From Labrenzia sp. PHM005 (GTDB lineage: Bacteria > Pseudomonadota > Alphaproteobacteria > Rhizobiales > Stappiaceae), in contig NZ_CP041191.1 of the NCBI RefSeq assembly GCF_006517275.1, positions 5,203,001-5,267,000 of the forward strand: a DNA stretch of 64,000 bases, written 5' to 3'. A program made the position numbers and the translations under genes. Shown piece by piece: positions 54,350 to 63,820 of this stretch. Under the pieces are notes generated by a model, which was not told the DNA's origin, did no database searches, and worked only from the letters and a program-made list of their open reading frames with translations. Position 1 is the first letter of the stretch. The number at the start of each line of letters is the position of its first letter.

Positions 54350-55288
54350 ATGAGCCAACCGCACCATATTCAACTAATTTCATTGGGTGAAGCACGTGCT
54401 TCAGTCCTTCACGGCCTGCTTGAGCTGTTTGAAACGGCCAGCTCTAAAGCCGAGGTGATCGGTCAAACTGGTCTGAGTGTTGATTACGATAGCGGGATGC
54501 GAACCGCCAAGGTCCTCTCCTGCAATCCTAAACCTGATGCTATTGTGGTTTTGCCCTCCAACGCGACCGGACAAGAGGATGAACAAGCGATCCTGGACGC
54601 TTTGGTTCACGCCCATAAAAGCGGAACGCTGATCGGGTCCATCTGTTTGGGGGCTTTTGATCTGGCGCGTAGCGGTTTGTTGGATGGCCGGCGGGCAACC
54701 ACCCATTGGAACGAAGCCGACCGCTTCGCCAGCCAGTTTCCAAAGGTCTGCCTCGACAGCAATCAAATCCTAATTGATGATGGTGACTTGGTAACAGCTG
54801 GCGGCATGATGGCTTGGACGGATCTGGGCCTCAATCTCGTGAACCGGTTCTTAGGGCCTTCGATTATGCTGGAAACGGCCCGGATGCTGCTGACAGACCC
54901 GGGCGGCCGCGAACAGCGATTTTATGCGGTCTTTCATGCCAATCTAAAACACAAAGACCCGGCGATCCTTTCCGTTCAGCACGACATTCACGCTGCTCCG
55001 GAAAAACGATGGACTGTGCCGGAGATGGCCAGCCGCGCCCGTTTGGGAGACCGGACCTTCTTACGCCGTTTCAAATCCGCCACCGGCGAGACGCCGGTCC
55101 GCTATGTCCTGTTGATCCGGATTGCCCGAGCACGGGAGCGGCTTGAAACCAGCGTAACTCCGGTTTCTGAAATTGCTTGGGATCTTGGATATGCTGACGT
55201 GAATGCGTTCCGAAAGGTGTTTTGGGACTTGGTCGGATTAACCCCATCAGATTACCGCAGGCGGTTCTCACCGCGCTCATCCGGTTGA
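54350..55288 (+). CDS. GlxA-family transcriptional regulator (DJ-1/PfpI + AraC)
   Basis: A 312-residue regulator. The N-terminal 190 residues are a DJ-1/PfpI-like amidotransferase fold (GSICLGAFDLARSGLLDGR, RATTHW), with Cys in the nucleophile-elbow position; the C-terminal 100 residues form two AraC helix-turn-helices (MASRARLGDRTFLRRFKS and EIAWDLGYADVNAFRKVF). Related proteins sense quaternary amines or arginine-type metabolites. Confidence 0.92.
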   Translation: MSQPHHIQLISLGEARASVLHGLLELFETASSKAEVIGQTGLSVDYDSGMRTAKVLSCNPKPDAIVVLPSNATGQEDEQAILDALVHAHKSGTLIGSICLGAFDLARSGLLDGRRATTHWNEADRFASQFPKVCLDSNQILIDDGDLVTAGGMMAWTDLGLNLVNRFLGPSIMLETARMLLTDPGGREQRFYAVFHANLKHKDPAILSVQHDIHAAPEKRWTVPEMASRARLGDRTFLRRFKSATGETPVRYVLLIRIARARERLETSVTPVSEIAWDLGYADVNAFRKVFWDLVGLTPSDYRRRFSPRSSG

Positions 55289-55351
55289 TAAGCCCCTCGT
55301 CCTAACGTTGTTGGTGACCTTTTCTGATTCTTGGCTTAAAGCGGGAAGATC

Positions 55352-56350
55352 ATGACCCAACGGACCGCTCCCCTCGACCCAAAACATCTCGCTGAACAGC
55401 TTAAGGCCGGCAATCGGGCGGCCCTTGCACGCGCCATTACGCTCGTTGAATCGAAAAAACCGGATCACCGCAAAATCGCACGCGAGCTGGTCCAAGAAGT
55501 TTTACCCCTGACTGGTAAGGCCTTGCGTATCGGGATCACTGGTGTGCCCGGCGCCGGCAAGTCGACCACCATAGATACTTTCGGGTCCAACTTGACCGCA
55601 GCAGGTCATAAGGTTGCAGTGCTTGCGGTTGACCCCTCCTCGACCCGCACTGGCGGTTCAATCCTAGGCGACAAGACGCGAATGGCGCGGTTGGCCGTTG
55701 ATCGCAACGCCTTTATTCGTCCGTCTCCGTCAGCAGGCACCCTTGGTGGGGTTGCTGCCAAGACCCGCGAAACCATGCTGCTGTGTGAGGCCGCTGGGTT
55801 CGATGTCATCCTTGTCGAAACCGTTGGTATTGGCCAGTCGGAAACGACCGTTGCCGACATGGTCGACTTCTTTCTGGTCTTGATGCTGCCGGGAGCTGGC
55901 GATGAGCTGCAGGGCATCAAAAAAGGTGTCCTGGAAATCGCAGATATGATCGCCGTCAACAAAGCCGACGGGGAAGGCGCAATCCGCGCCCGGGCCGCAG
56001 CCAGCGAATACCGGGCCGCGCTTCATATCCTTGCTCCCAAAACCCCCACATGGACACCGCCGGTTATCACCATCTCCGGACTAGCCAATGAAGGCCTGGA
56101 CCACATGTGGGACCAGGTCACGGTCTACCGCGAGCGCATGACAGCCAGTGGTGAGTGGCAAAAGAGACGCGCAGATCAGCAGGTCTCCTGGATGTGGGAC
56201 ACCTTGCAACAACGCTTGATGGACTCACTCAAAACCAACGAAAAAACAGCAGAACGTTTAAAAACACTGGAAATTGATGTTCGCAATGGTACAACCGCTG
56301 TTTCCGTAGCCGTTGACGAACTATCCGGTCTGATGGGCCTTACTGACTAA
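55352..56350 (+). CDS. meaB: MeaB/ArgK-type G3E GTPase
   Basis: A 332-residue P-loop GTPase: Walker A GVPGAGKST (64-72), VDPSSTRTGGSILGDKTRM, VETVGIGQSET and NKADG. MeaB chaperones adenosylcobalamin-dependent methylmalonyl-CoA mutase and protects it from inactivation. The mutase itself is not in the window. ATG 55352. Confidence 0.95.
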   Translation: MTQRTAPLDPKHLAEQLKAGNRAALARAITLVESKKPDHRKIARELVQEVLPLTGKALRIGITGVPGAGKSTTIDTFGSNLTAAGHKVAVLAVDPSSTRTGGSILGDKTRMARLAVDRNAFIRPSPSAGTLGGVAAKTRETMLLCEAAGFDVILVETVGIGQSETTVADMVDFFLVLMLPGAGDELQGIKKGVLEIADMIAVNKADGEGAIRARAAASEYRAALHILAPKTPTWTPPVITISGLANEGLDHMWDQVTVYRERMTASGEWQKRRADQQVSWMWDTLQQRLMDSLKTNEKTAERLKTLEIDVRNGTTAVSVAVDELSGLMGLTD

Positions 56351-56358
56351 AGACTTTT

Positions 56359-56967
56359 ATGAACAATAGCCAAAAAACCATTCTTGTGACTGGCTTCATG
56401 CCGTTCCCCGGAGCCCCCGTCAATCCGACACAAATGTTGATCAAACGCCTGCCGAAACGGCTTGGCCAGCATCAGCACGGTGTTGGATATCGTTTTGATG
56501 TTCTACCAACCACTTGGGAAGCACGGAAAACTGTCACCGATGCTTTGCGCAGGGAGGTGCAACCCGATGCCATCGTGCATTTTGGTGTGGATGGCACCCG
56601 ACAGGACATCAACATCGAAAGCCGCGCTGTAAACCAGGCCATTCGTGTCCGGCTCGACAGCACCGGAAAGTCCCCAGACAACCCAGAACTCGATCCGGCT
56701 GGAGAACGCGCGCGATCTGCAACTTTGCCTGCCGCTCCGCTAGCTGTGGCAGCCCGGTTGTCTGGCGCCCGGGCAAAGGTGTCTGTGAACGCCGGAACAT
56801 ACCTATGTAATGCGACCCTTTGGGATTCGATAGGATCGGGTATTCCAAGCATATTCGTACACGTTCCGCCCTTGCCGCGTACGAAATGGGATCCACGGCC
56901 TTCCTTTGCCGTTTTGGAAAATTCAGCCGTCAGCCTTTTGCAGGATCTTGCCCGGCGTTTGCGGTAA
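56359..56967 (+). CDS. pcp: Pyroglutamyl-peptidase I (C15)
   Basis: A 202-residue cysteine peptidase that removes N-terminal pyroglutamate. The triad is visible: Glu87 (NIESRAVN), Cys150 (NAGTYLCNATLW) and His168 (SIFVHVP). It starts eight bases after meaB. Its 3' end overlaps the convergent TetR gene by 38 bases. Confidence 0.92.
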   Translation: MNNSQKTILVTGFMPFPGAPVNPTQMLIKRLPKRLGQHQHGVGYRFDVLPTTWEARKTVTDALRREVQPDAIVHFGVDGTRQDINIESRAVNQAIRVRLDSTGKSPDNPELDPAGERARSATLPAAPLAVAARLSGARAKVSVNAGTYLCNATLWDSIGSGIPSIFVHVPPLPRTKWDPRPSFAVLENSAVSLLQDLARRLR

Positions 56968-57562
56968 CGGCGGTGTCGATCAATTGTTCTGCCTGAGAAA
57001 CGCAATCCCGAGCCATGCGTGCTGCAAGGCCGGCGCGGCCGAGAACCCGCATGCCAAAATAGAGCGCCAACAGGCCCCGGGCTGTTTCTTCAGTCCAATT
57101 GTCTGGAGCCTGGCTGAGGCCTGAACCATAACTGTCCTGCAAGGCGTTACGGAATGCGGTTTCCAATCGCAAGGTCATGGCTTGCAGCCGCTGTTCGATC
57201 TCACCGCCCTGCGCAGCCTTGTCGGCCATGGCGTTGCATAAGAAACAGCCGAGGCGGTCGCCATCGTTTTCCGCAACTTGGGCGATCTTATTGAAGAGAT
57301 TCAGGATCCGCTCGCGGCCACTGCCGTTTTCCGGGTTCCCCAAAAACGCCACAGTCGCACCGACTTCCTGTTTGTCGTAACGCTCAAGCGTGGACAGATA
57401 AACGGCATGTTTATCCTTGAAGGCCTTATAGAACGACCCCCGGGTGATTTTCATGGTTTTCAAAAGGCGCGCGAGCGAAGCCTCTTCATACCCAAGATCC
57501 CAGAACAGACCCATTGCCCGCTCCAGCGCCCTATCCGTTTCAAATTCCCTTGGTCGTGCCAT
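56930..57562 (-). CDS. TetR-family repressor
   Basis: A 210-residue regulator. Helix-turn-helix about 8-55 (FWDLGYEEASLARLLKTM, TRGSFYKAFKDKHAVYLS); ligand domain with GCFLCNAMAD. ATG 57562 gives the usual MARPREF start; the frame opens four codons earlier at TTG. No divergent gene is close (300-bp gap to YHS), so its target is unknown. Confidence 0.92.
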   Translation of the reverse strand: MARPREFETDRALERAMGLFWDLGYEEASLARLLKTMKITRGSFYKAFKDKHAVYLSTLERYDKQEVGATVAFLGNPENGSGRERILNLFNKIAQVAENDGDRLGCFLCNAMADKAAQGGEIEQRLQAMTLRLETAFRNALQDSYGSGLSQAPDNWTEETARGLLALYFGMRVLGRAGLAARMARDCVSQAEQLIDTAVTANAGQDPAKG

Positions 57563-57574
57563 GGTCTTGGTCAA

Positions 57575-57873
57575 TCACTCCATATGCCTTTGCCAAGATT
57601 GGTTTTCTTAAGACAGTTTGCAAGTCTTCAGACCGTTTCGTGTGCGCAGTCCAGCGCTGACACTCCCATCCAGTAGGGTCCAAAAAGGCACGCTCTCAAG
57701 GTCTCACAAAACGCTCACCCCTTCGTGTTTTGCAGATGAACAGCCCACTCCCCATTTCCTCATCACCAGGCAGGGTTGGTGAATTTGCGTCTAATTAGGA
57801 ACTGATCGGTTCCTTACTTGCAGATCTTAACTTCGGCCTTGGCCAACACGAATATCCTTGGAGTTCAAAAACT
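57575..57873 (+). other. Intergenic with an inverted repeat
   Basis: About 300 bases between TetR and the YHS gene. It holds AGGAAC-TGATCG-GTTCCT (57797-57814), 60 bases before the YHS start, a possible operator. Nothing else recognised. Confidence 0.4.
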
Positions 57874-58347
57874 ATGTTTGCAAATCTGATCCGCGGTTCC
57901 GTTGCCGCTTTGGTTGTCGTCTCCGGCCTCGTTTCCAGCGCATTTGCTGCCGGCGTTGATGTCAATGCGACCGTGACTGGCCTTGCTCTTCGCGGCGTCG
58001 ATCCGGTGTCTTACTTCACCAAAGGCGCTCCGGAAGATGGCGATTTCACCATCACTGCGGTCCATAATGGTGCGACCTACCGCTTTGCGTCTGAAGAAAA
58101 CAAAGACCTGTTCGAGCAGAATCCTGAAAAATATCTCCCGGCGTACGGCGGTTTCTGCGCCTTCGGCACAGCCATGGGTGTGAAGGTTGATGGCGACCCG
58201 GATCTTTGGAAGATCGTTGACGGCAAACTCTACCTGAACCTGTCTGAGAGCATCCAGGAACGTTGGAACAAAGACATTGCCGGCAACATTGCAACTGCCG
58301 ACGACAAGTGGACCGAAATCGAAAACGTCGATCCGTCTGAACTGTAA
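57874..58347 (+). CDS. Exported YHS-domain protein
   Basis: A 157-residue protein with signal peptide (SVAALVVVSGLVSSAFA) and a YHS domain (about 33-85: LRGVDPVSYFTKGAPEDGD, YRFASEENKDLFEQNPEKY, YGGFCAFG). YHS domains are thought to bind metals. Strong terminator follows. Partner unknown. Confidence 0.92.
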   Translation: MFANLIRGSVAALVVVSGLVSSAFAAGVDVNATVTGLALRGVDPVSYFTKGAPEDGDFTITAVHNGATYRFASEENKDLFEQNPEKYLPAYGGFCAFGTAMGVKVDGDPDLWKIVDGKLYLNLSESIQERWNKDIAGNIATADDKWTEIENVDPSEL

Positions 58348-58374
58348 GATTTACACGACAAAACATTGTCGAAG

Positions 58375-58402
58375 GGCGGAGATGGGGTCATCTCCGCCTT
58401 TT
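58375..58402 (+). terminator. Rho-independent terminator after the YHS gene
   Basis: Perfect 10-bp stem GGCGGAGATG / CATCTCCGCC with loop GGGT, followed by TTTTGG. It lies 27 bases past the stop codon. Confidence 0.9.
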
Positions 58403-58417
58403 GGCCTTTGGCTCAAG

Positions 58418-58708
58418 CTATCGGCTCTGAACGGCTTCCACAGAGTTCAACTCGCCTTGATGCTCATGCATAAAATGCCGAAGTGCCATGAACAATTCCT
58501 TGGCATGATCCTTATCATCCCGCTCCAAAGCCGACCGAATATCGTCCTCGATCATCTGCACGATACTTTTCGCCCCTTCGGGCTGCTCAAGAAGATAAGC
58601 TCCGAGTGCAGTCGCTGCGATTTCTGAGATGTGCTCATGTTCCGCCAAGGCCAGGATTTCCGCTTCGTCCAGGCCAGACATATCGATGCAGTCTTGAATG
58701 CTGATCAT
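58418..58708 (-). CDS. Small acidic helical hypothetical protein
   Basis: A 96-residue protein (MISIQDCIDMSGLDEAEILALAEHE start) with the ribosome site GGAGGATCCGGT. It is wholly helical and rich in Glu, His and Ala (ALRHFMHEHQGELN). Not recognised by name, but codon use and the start signal support a real gene. Confidence 0.75.
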   Translation of the reverse strand: MISIQDCIDMSGLDEAEILALAEHEHISEIAATALGAYLLEQPEGAKSIVQMIEDDIRSALERDDKDHAKELFMALRHFMHEHQGELNSVEAVQSR

Positions 58709-59044
58709 ACCGGATCCTCCACCCGCAAGGGTTTGAGGCTATCAATCCGCACCCAATGCGTCAAAACCGCATATGACAGCTTATAGCTTGTGGATTTGCA
58801 TGACGAAGCTCGGCAAAAAGGCTCAATTATTTTCTTAAAAATACTAAGTTTCGACAACACGTATATTGAATGTATTTTTTTAGGCCTCAGATACTGATAC
58901 ATTCGAAGCGATGTTTTTGCGCAAGATCGTAGCCGCCATACTTTTTGAGATTAATTACTTGACAGAAACCCCGATTTTCTATGAGTTATCTTGCCGTTAC
59001 TGCCTATCAAAAAAATTGAACTATTATTGACGCTAACAGGTTTC
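58709..59044. other. AT-rich intergenic region
   Basis: About 335 bases, AT-rich, between two minus-strand genes. The 65-codon frame in it has no plausible protein. It marks the left edge of the AT-rich patch that runs to about 60.5 kb. Confidence 0.4.
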
Positions 59045-59320
59045 TCATCCAGGTTGACATGGTTCATCAGACCGCTCAGCACTTCGTGCGGCGGCAAATG
59101 CATTGGCATCTGCCGGGACCTGAGAGCGAAGAAAACGCTTCAATTCAGTAATTGTACGGCCTTCTAAAACGGCAAATATTTCTTGTTTTTCAACAAATTC
59201 ACGCAACTCATCGAGTCGGTTTGTGGCGGCAAATTCCGAGACGACATCAACAATCAGCGTTCCTTTTACGCGTCGTTTGCCTTCACCATTTTCGGTCCCA
59301 TCATTTGAAAGACTTGCCAT
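59045..59320 (-). CDS. Hypothetical 91-residue protein downstream of a lipoprotein
   Basis: A small soluble protein with a helical core (VDVVSEFAATNRLDELREFV, TITELKRFLRSQVPAD). It follows the AT-rich lipoprotein gene after 17 bases on the same strand, with AAGGCGG before its ATG, so the pair is probably an operon. Not recognised. Confidence 0.6.
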   Translation of the reverse strand: MASLSNDGTENGEGKRRVKGTLIVDVVSEFAATNRLDELREFVEKQEIFAVLEGRTITELKRFLRSQVPADANAFAAARSAERSDEPCQPG

Positions 59321-59337
59321 AGTACACCGCCTTTATC

Positions 59338-60354
59338 CTAGAATTGAAATCCATCAGCTAAACGGGAGGGAATACAAGGAACTACGAGATTACTATTGGT
59401 ATCATTTCTCACTCTTTGACACTCCAACTCTAACCTTGCAAGTTCCCGTGCCCTTGCGTTCTGTGCTGACGCCGATAGCGGATTTCCTCGTAAATCAACT
59501 TCTTTCGACAAAACGAAAGTAAGCGCTAACTTGTGTTTGTCGATCCGCAATGAACTTTGTTTTAGTTTAGCTTCTGTGAGCCGAATGTGCTCGGTCAATG
59601 GGCTAAGTGTTAACGACCCACCCAATTCCCCAGAGAACGCAGTTGTAAACTCCATTGTGTCATTCCAAACAGAGTCACCCTCTTTTGCCTTTAAGTTGCC
59701 AAACTCGTATAAATTAACAAATTGCCCAAAGGAGTTACTTAGATTTAGTGATCCGGATATCGGATAAGCAAAATTGACTCCGCTCGAATTATTAGAGCAT
59801 ATTTCTTTTTTTCTATTGTCTTTATTTAAAAATCTAACCAGGTTTTCATTATTGTCTATGACGACAAAATTCCGAACATTATTTCGTTTTTTGTCCGCCT
59901 TACCACCTACAGATGCTGAAAATGCACCGTTTGTGAAAAGTTTCCCAAATGACAACCCTCCATCCAGAATATTCTGCTCGGTCATATCAAAAGTAAATTC
60001 ATACCCAATATAACCGTGATCATAACGATTTAATATATCTTGCAGATCCTTAGAAAACCCGGAGCGCATTCTTTGGTCAAACCCAGCAAATAACTCAGGA
60101 TTTTCTTTTAATTCCCGAGCTAATTTTGACTGCCCGAACTTATCCATCGCACCAATGACGTAAGATCTTAGGGTGTCTCTCATTTCGCAGCGGATATGTT
60201 GAACAATTTGGTAAGTGGACACACCAGTTACATTCTCCGGCGTAGGTTGAATAGAACATGCAGTAATAATCGACAGATTTACTGCGCCGACAATGCACAA
60301 AACAATGTTAAACTTAAATTTTTTGTATGGCCTAGCCCCTATCTGCCAATTCAT
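59338..60354 (-). CDS. Unrecognised lipoprotein, AT-rich gene
   Basis: A 338-residue protein. ATG 60352-60354 leads into a basic start (ARPYKKFKF), a hydrophobic segment and the lipobox IITAC. The body has a helical section (QIVQHIRCEMRDTLRSYV, LARELKENPELFAGFDQRM) and a beta-like, Gly/Ser-rich section (GGLSFGKLFTNGAFSASVGG, SGSLNLSNSFGQF, GGSLTLSPL), ending with two Cys. I cannot assign a family. The gene is much richer in A/T than its neighbours, consistent with transfer. An upstream frame of 43 codons is excluded. Confidence 0.7.
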   Translation of the reverse strand: MNWQIGARPYKKFKFNIVLCIVGAVNLSIITACSIQPTPENVTGVSTYQIVQHIRCEMRDTLRSYVIGAMDKFGQSKLARELKENPELFAGFDQRMRSGFSKDLQDILNRYDHGYIGYEFTFDMTEQNILDGGLSFGKLFTNGAFSASVGGKADKKRNNVRNFVVIDNNENLVRFLNKDNRKKEICSNNSSGVNFAYPISGSLNLSNSFGQFVNLYEFGNLKAKEGDSVWNDTMEFTTAFSGELGGSLTLSPLTEHIRLTEAKLKQSSLRIDKHKLALTFVLSKEVDLRGNPLSASAQNARARELARLELECQRVRNDTNSNLVVPCIPSRLADGFQF

Positions 60355-60591
60355 CTTCCAGCCACCCCGATTGAAAACAAATGAAGAGCAATCTCTGGTA
60401 GGTAAGCATGCGTTAACAAAAGCAGTCAAGACATTTACCGATACGCTTTGAAGAACCAACATTATTAGACCGGGCCAAGACAACCGATCATCCCGTCATA
60501 TCGACAAAAGTTAAATCACTTTGCCCGTCCGGCACGGCACTTGCTCCGTTGCTTTCCAAGACAGTCCGTATTTCCGTTTTGGAGCAATTTC

Positions 60592-61980
60592 GTGCCAAAA
60601 ACCGCCAGAAACACACGTTTTCCCGCAGCGATCTCACGGCGGGCGTTCCTAGCCGGGACAGGTCTGTGCCTTTCTGGGACAGCGGCGATGGCGTCCATGA
60701 AGGTGGCGGACCTGCGCGGCTCTATAGATTCCGCTGATCTGGGGCTTTTGCCGAATGCAGCCGATGACCAAACCGCGCAGTTTCAAAACGCAGTCAACCG
60801 CGCAGTTGAACGCGGCCGTGCCTTGTTCTTACCTGCAGGCACCTATCCGGTCGCCAATCTCCGCCTGCCGTCAGGCACCTTGATCGTTGGTGTTCCCGGA
60901 CGGACCCGCCTTGTCTATCAGGGCGGCGGCGGCCAGCTCATTCGCGCAGAAGGAGTCAGCAACATTGGCCTGACAGGATTGACTTTTGATGGTGCCAACC
61001 GCTCCATTGGCGATTTCACCGACGGTCTGTTGCATTTTGTCGGTGTGCGGAACCTTTCCATCGATCAATGTGAAGTGGCCGGCTCGACCAAATCGGGCCT
61101 GCTACTCGATCGCTGTTCCGGCCGGATTGAAAACTCCAGAATATCCGGAGCAACGGAGGCAGGCATTCGCTCCAACGAGGCAACAGGCCTCGCTATTACC
61201 GGCAACACGGTTTCAGATTGCGCCAATGGCGGCATCTGGGTTCACCGGTGGCGCGACGGCGAAGATGGTACAATTGTTTCCGGCAACCGGGTCGAGCGGA
61301 TCGGTGCACGTTTCGGCGGCACTGGCCAGTTCGGTAACGGCATTAATGTGTTCCGCGCAGGCGGTGTCGTGGTGTCTAACAATCGGGTCGCCGATTGTGC
61401 CTTTTCTGCGATCCGTTCCAACGCTGGTTCAAACATTCAGATCATTGGCAACTCCTGTCACCGGTCCGGAGAAACTGCGATCTACAGCGAATTCGGTTTC
61501 CAAGGCGCAGTGATCGCCAACAATATTGCAGATGGCGGAACCATCGGTATTTCGATCGCCAATTTCTCCGACGGCGGCCGGCTGGCAATTTGCTCCGGCA
61601 ACCTCATCCGCAACATCAAGGACACCGGCCCCTACCCTCCGGAAGTTGCCGGTTTCGGAATTGGTATCGCTGCCGAAGCAGACACAACCCTCACCGGAAA
61701 CATCATTGAAGGCGCGCCAAAATTCGGACTGATGCTGGGATGGGGACCCTATATGCGCAATGTCATCGCGTCCCAGAACGTGCTGCGGAACTGCAAAACC
61801 GGGATTGCGGTCAGCGTGGCTGATGGTGCCGGTCCGGCAGTGATCACCAACAACATCGTCCAAGGCGCAACACGTGGCTCAATCAACGGGTTCCGCTGGC
61901 TGGAACGGGCGACCGGTGAACTGAACGGCTCATCGGAATTTGCCAATCTTACGGTCCACAGCAACCAGATTTCCAGCTGA
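60592..61980 (+). CDS. TIGR03808 Tat-exported parallel beta-helix repeat protein
   Basis: A 462-residue protein with a twin-arginine signal (SRRAFLAGTGLCLSGTAAMA) followed by a pectate-lyase-like right-handed beta-helix: repeats such as GLAITGNTVSDCANGGIWVH, VVVSNNRVADCAFSAIR, IIGNSCHRSGETAIYSE. This matches the TIGR03808 family of Tat-translocated repeat proteins from alphaproteobacteria; function unknown. GTG 60592 follows TTTTGGAGCAATTTC. The frame opens 17 codons earlier. Confidence 0.88.
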   Translation: MPKTARNTRFPAAISRRAFLAGTGLCLSGTAAMASMKVADLRGSIDSADLGLLPNAADDQTAQFQNAVNRAVERGRALFLPAGTYPVANLRLPSGTLIVGVPGRTRLVYQGGGGQLIRAEGVSNIGLTGLTFDGANRSIGDFTDGLLHFVGVRNLSIDQCEVAGSTKSGLLLDRCSGRIENSRISGATEAGIRSNEATGLAITGNTVSDCANGGIWVHRWRDGEDGTIVSGNRVERIGARFGGTGQFGNGINVFRAGGVVVSNNRVADCAFSAIRSNAGSNIQIIGNSCHRSGETAIYSEFGFQGAVIANNIADGGTIGISIANFSDGGRLAICSGNLIRNIKDTGPYPPEVAGFGIGIAAEADTTLTGNIIEGAPKFGLMLGWGPYMRNVIASQNVLRNCKTGIAVSVADGAGPAVITNNIVQGATRGSINGFRWLERATGELNGSSEFANLTVHSNQISS

Positions 61981-62024
61981 CTGAGAGCTCTTGACGCATC
62001 GCAGATGTTTCTGGTGTTTTATCC

Positions 62025-63587
62025 CTATTGTGAAACACCAGTTTCGATCTGCTTCTGCTTCTTCTGTTCTTCCAAAGTGTTCGGCGCCTGTCCCATCGAC
62101 GGATCGTAAACGACGCTGCAGTTCCGCCCATTTGTCTTAGCCTGATAGAGCGCAAGGTCGGCCCGGCGCAGTGCAGTCGACAAAGTACGGTCAGTCATCA
62201 GGATCGAACTAATCCCAAAGCTGGCGGAATAGTGCAGGTTGTGACGAGATACAGACCGTTCCAGAAAAGCAAGCCGAAGTTTTTCCGCGACTTCGAAAGC
62301 GTCAGCCTCGATGGTTTCCGGCAACAATAGCCCAAATTCCTCACCGCCAATCCGGCCAAACAAATCGTAATTTCGAAGGTGTTTCATGGTCACTCGGGCA
62401 CAATCTCTCAAGACCTGGTCGCCAACCGAGTGGCCATAAGTGTCGTTGACTAATTTGAAGAGATCGAGATCGAACATGATTACGCAGGCATCTTCGCCAT
62501 TGCGCGTCGCACGATTAAGCTCTTCGTTGCCACGTTGCAGGAAAATACGCCTGTTAGGTGCTCCGGTCAGGGTATCTGTGGATGCCAGCCGTTCTGCTTC
62601 CCGTTTGGCACACTCCAGTTCAGCAGTCCGTTCCCGAACTTTGACGTCCAATGTGTCCCGTGCCTCCTCCAGGCGCTGAACATGAAGTCTAACTTGTTCC
62701 CGGCTGGCATGCAGCATAAGCAGCAACACACCGATCACACCTATCATGAGCTGCGCGTTGATCAACGCCGTGTTGAGTTCGACTTCTCGAAGCGGCCCGT
62801 ATCCCAGGGCTGTAGGAACAATAATCCCAGCAGCCAGATAAAAAACTACGATAGAATTGTAGAGGCCACTTAGTCTGAGTGCTGCCCATAATAACAAAGC
62901 AATGGTTGCGACCAACTCAAAACTCAAGACCAAGCCAGCTATCCCTCCCCAGAACGCTGCGAACCCAGCTGTGCTAACAAGCGCGAAATTGGCAATCGCC
63001 TCGAAAGTGGGAAAACCACCTCCTTTGAATTTTTCCTTGCGCAGGATTGCAATTGCCAGAGGAGCGATTGTCAGCACGCCCAGCGCATCGCCGGTAAACC
63101 AGGTCGCAAAAACATACCCATAGCTGGCCACTGGTATGATGCCGGCGAACACCAATCCGGAGGCCCCGAAGAATGCACTCACAGCAGATCCACCAGCAAC
63201 ACCGATAGCCAGAAACGCCGATGCTGCCGAAACGCTCTGAAACAATTTGAAGGGTCGAAAATGCTTGTGCAGGAGAGCCGCTGCGCCGACGGAGGCTAGA
63301 GCATCGCCGATGCCATTTGGAATGCCGGCCAACAGGGATTGCATCATGCTAAGTGCGGAGCTGGGGTCGAAATACGCCCAGACATTACCCAAGTAAGCAC
63401 CTAGAAAAACGCCCGGCCAAATACCCGGTCCTCGAACAAGGGCCCAGGCAAGCATCAGGCCGGAGGGGATCCATACCGGTGTAACATTCCCCGGCGGGAT
63501 GGCGAGGGTTTGGCCAAGTCTGGCTGTCAGGATATAAGTCACCGCCACCAGGGTGACTTCAACAACTCTTGTCCTGTCGATCGGCAA
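62025..63587 (-). CDS. MASE1-GGDEF diguanylate cyclase
   Basis: A 520-residue membrane protein. Residues 5-295 hold the MASE1 sensor of about eight helices (PVWIPSGLMLAWAL, GVFLGAYLGN); a coiled coil follows (296-332), then GGDEF with motif GGEEF at 414-418 and the I-site RNYD at 405-408. It should make cyclic-di-GMP and be feedback inhibited. Gln/Lys-rich tail. Confidence 0.94.
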   Translation of the reverse strand: MPIDRTRVVEVTLVAVTYILTARLGQTLAIPPGNVTPVWIPSGLMLAWALVRGPGIWPGVFLGAYLGNVWAYFDPSSALSMMQSLLAGIPNGIGDALASVGAAALLHKHFRPFKLFQSVSAASAFLAIGVAGGSAVSAFFGASGLVFAGIIPVASYGYVFATWFTGDALGVLTIAPLAIAILRKEKFKGGGFPTFEAIANFALVSTAGFAAFWGGIAGLVLSFELVATIALLLWAALRLSGLYNSIVVFYLAAGIIVPTALGYGPLREVELNTALINAQLMIGVIGVLLLMLHASREQVRLHVQRLEEARDTLDVKVRERTAELECAKREAERLASTDTLTGAPNRRIFLQRGNEELNRATRNGEDACVIMFDLDLFKLVNDTYGHSVGDQVLRDCARVTMKHLRNYDLFGRIGGEEFGLLLPETIEADAFEVAEKLRLAFLERSVSRHNLHYSASFGISSILMTDRTLSTALRRADLALYQAKTNGRNCSVVYDPSMGQAPNTLEEQKKQKQIETGVSQ

Positions 63588-63820
63588 TCATGTATCTCCT
63601 TGAGGATCTCACCCCAGGGGTCGAACACCAATTTGTTCCCTTCTCTAAATCAGTATTTGCAATTCATGCCCGCTGCGCATCCGTGGCACTACTTAGAAAT
63701 ACACCTATAGGTTTATTTTCACAAAAAACAAAGTAGCTTACAGTTGCACCTACAAAAGGGTACACATCACTTAAACAATCCGCCTCGTCAATCCTGACAA
63801 GGCGGCTGTGATAAAGTTAG
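63588..63820. other. Intergenic with a hairpin
   Basis: 233 bases between the MASE1 cyclase and dimethylargininase genes. An 11-bp stem with one mismatch (CCGCCTCGTCA / TGACAAGGCGG, 63780-63805) lies 15 bases beyond the dimethylargininase stop and may be its terminator, but the T-tract is poor. Confidence 0.45.

Noticed and set aside
58705..58902. 65-codon frame overlapping the start of the 96-residue gene
   Set aside because: AT-rich, no ribosome site, no protein-like pattern.
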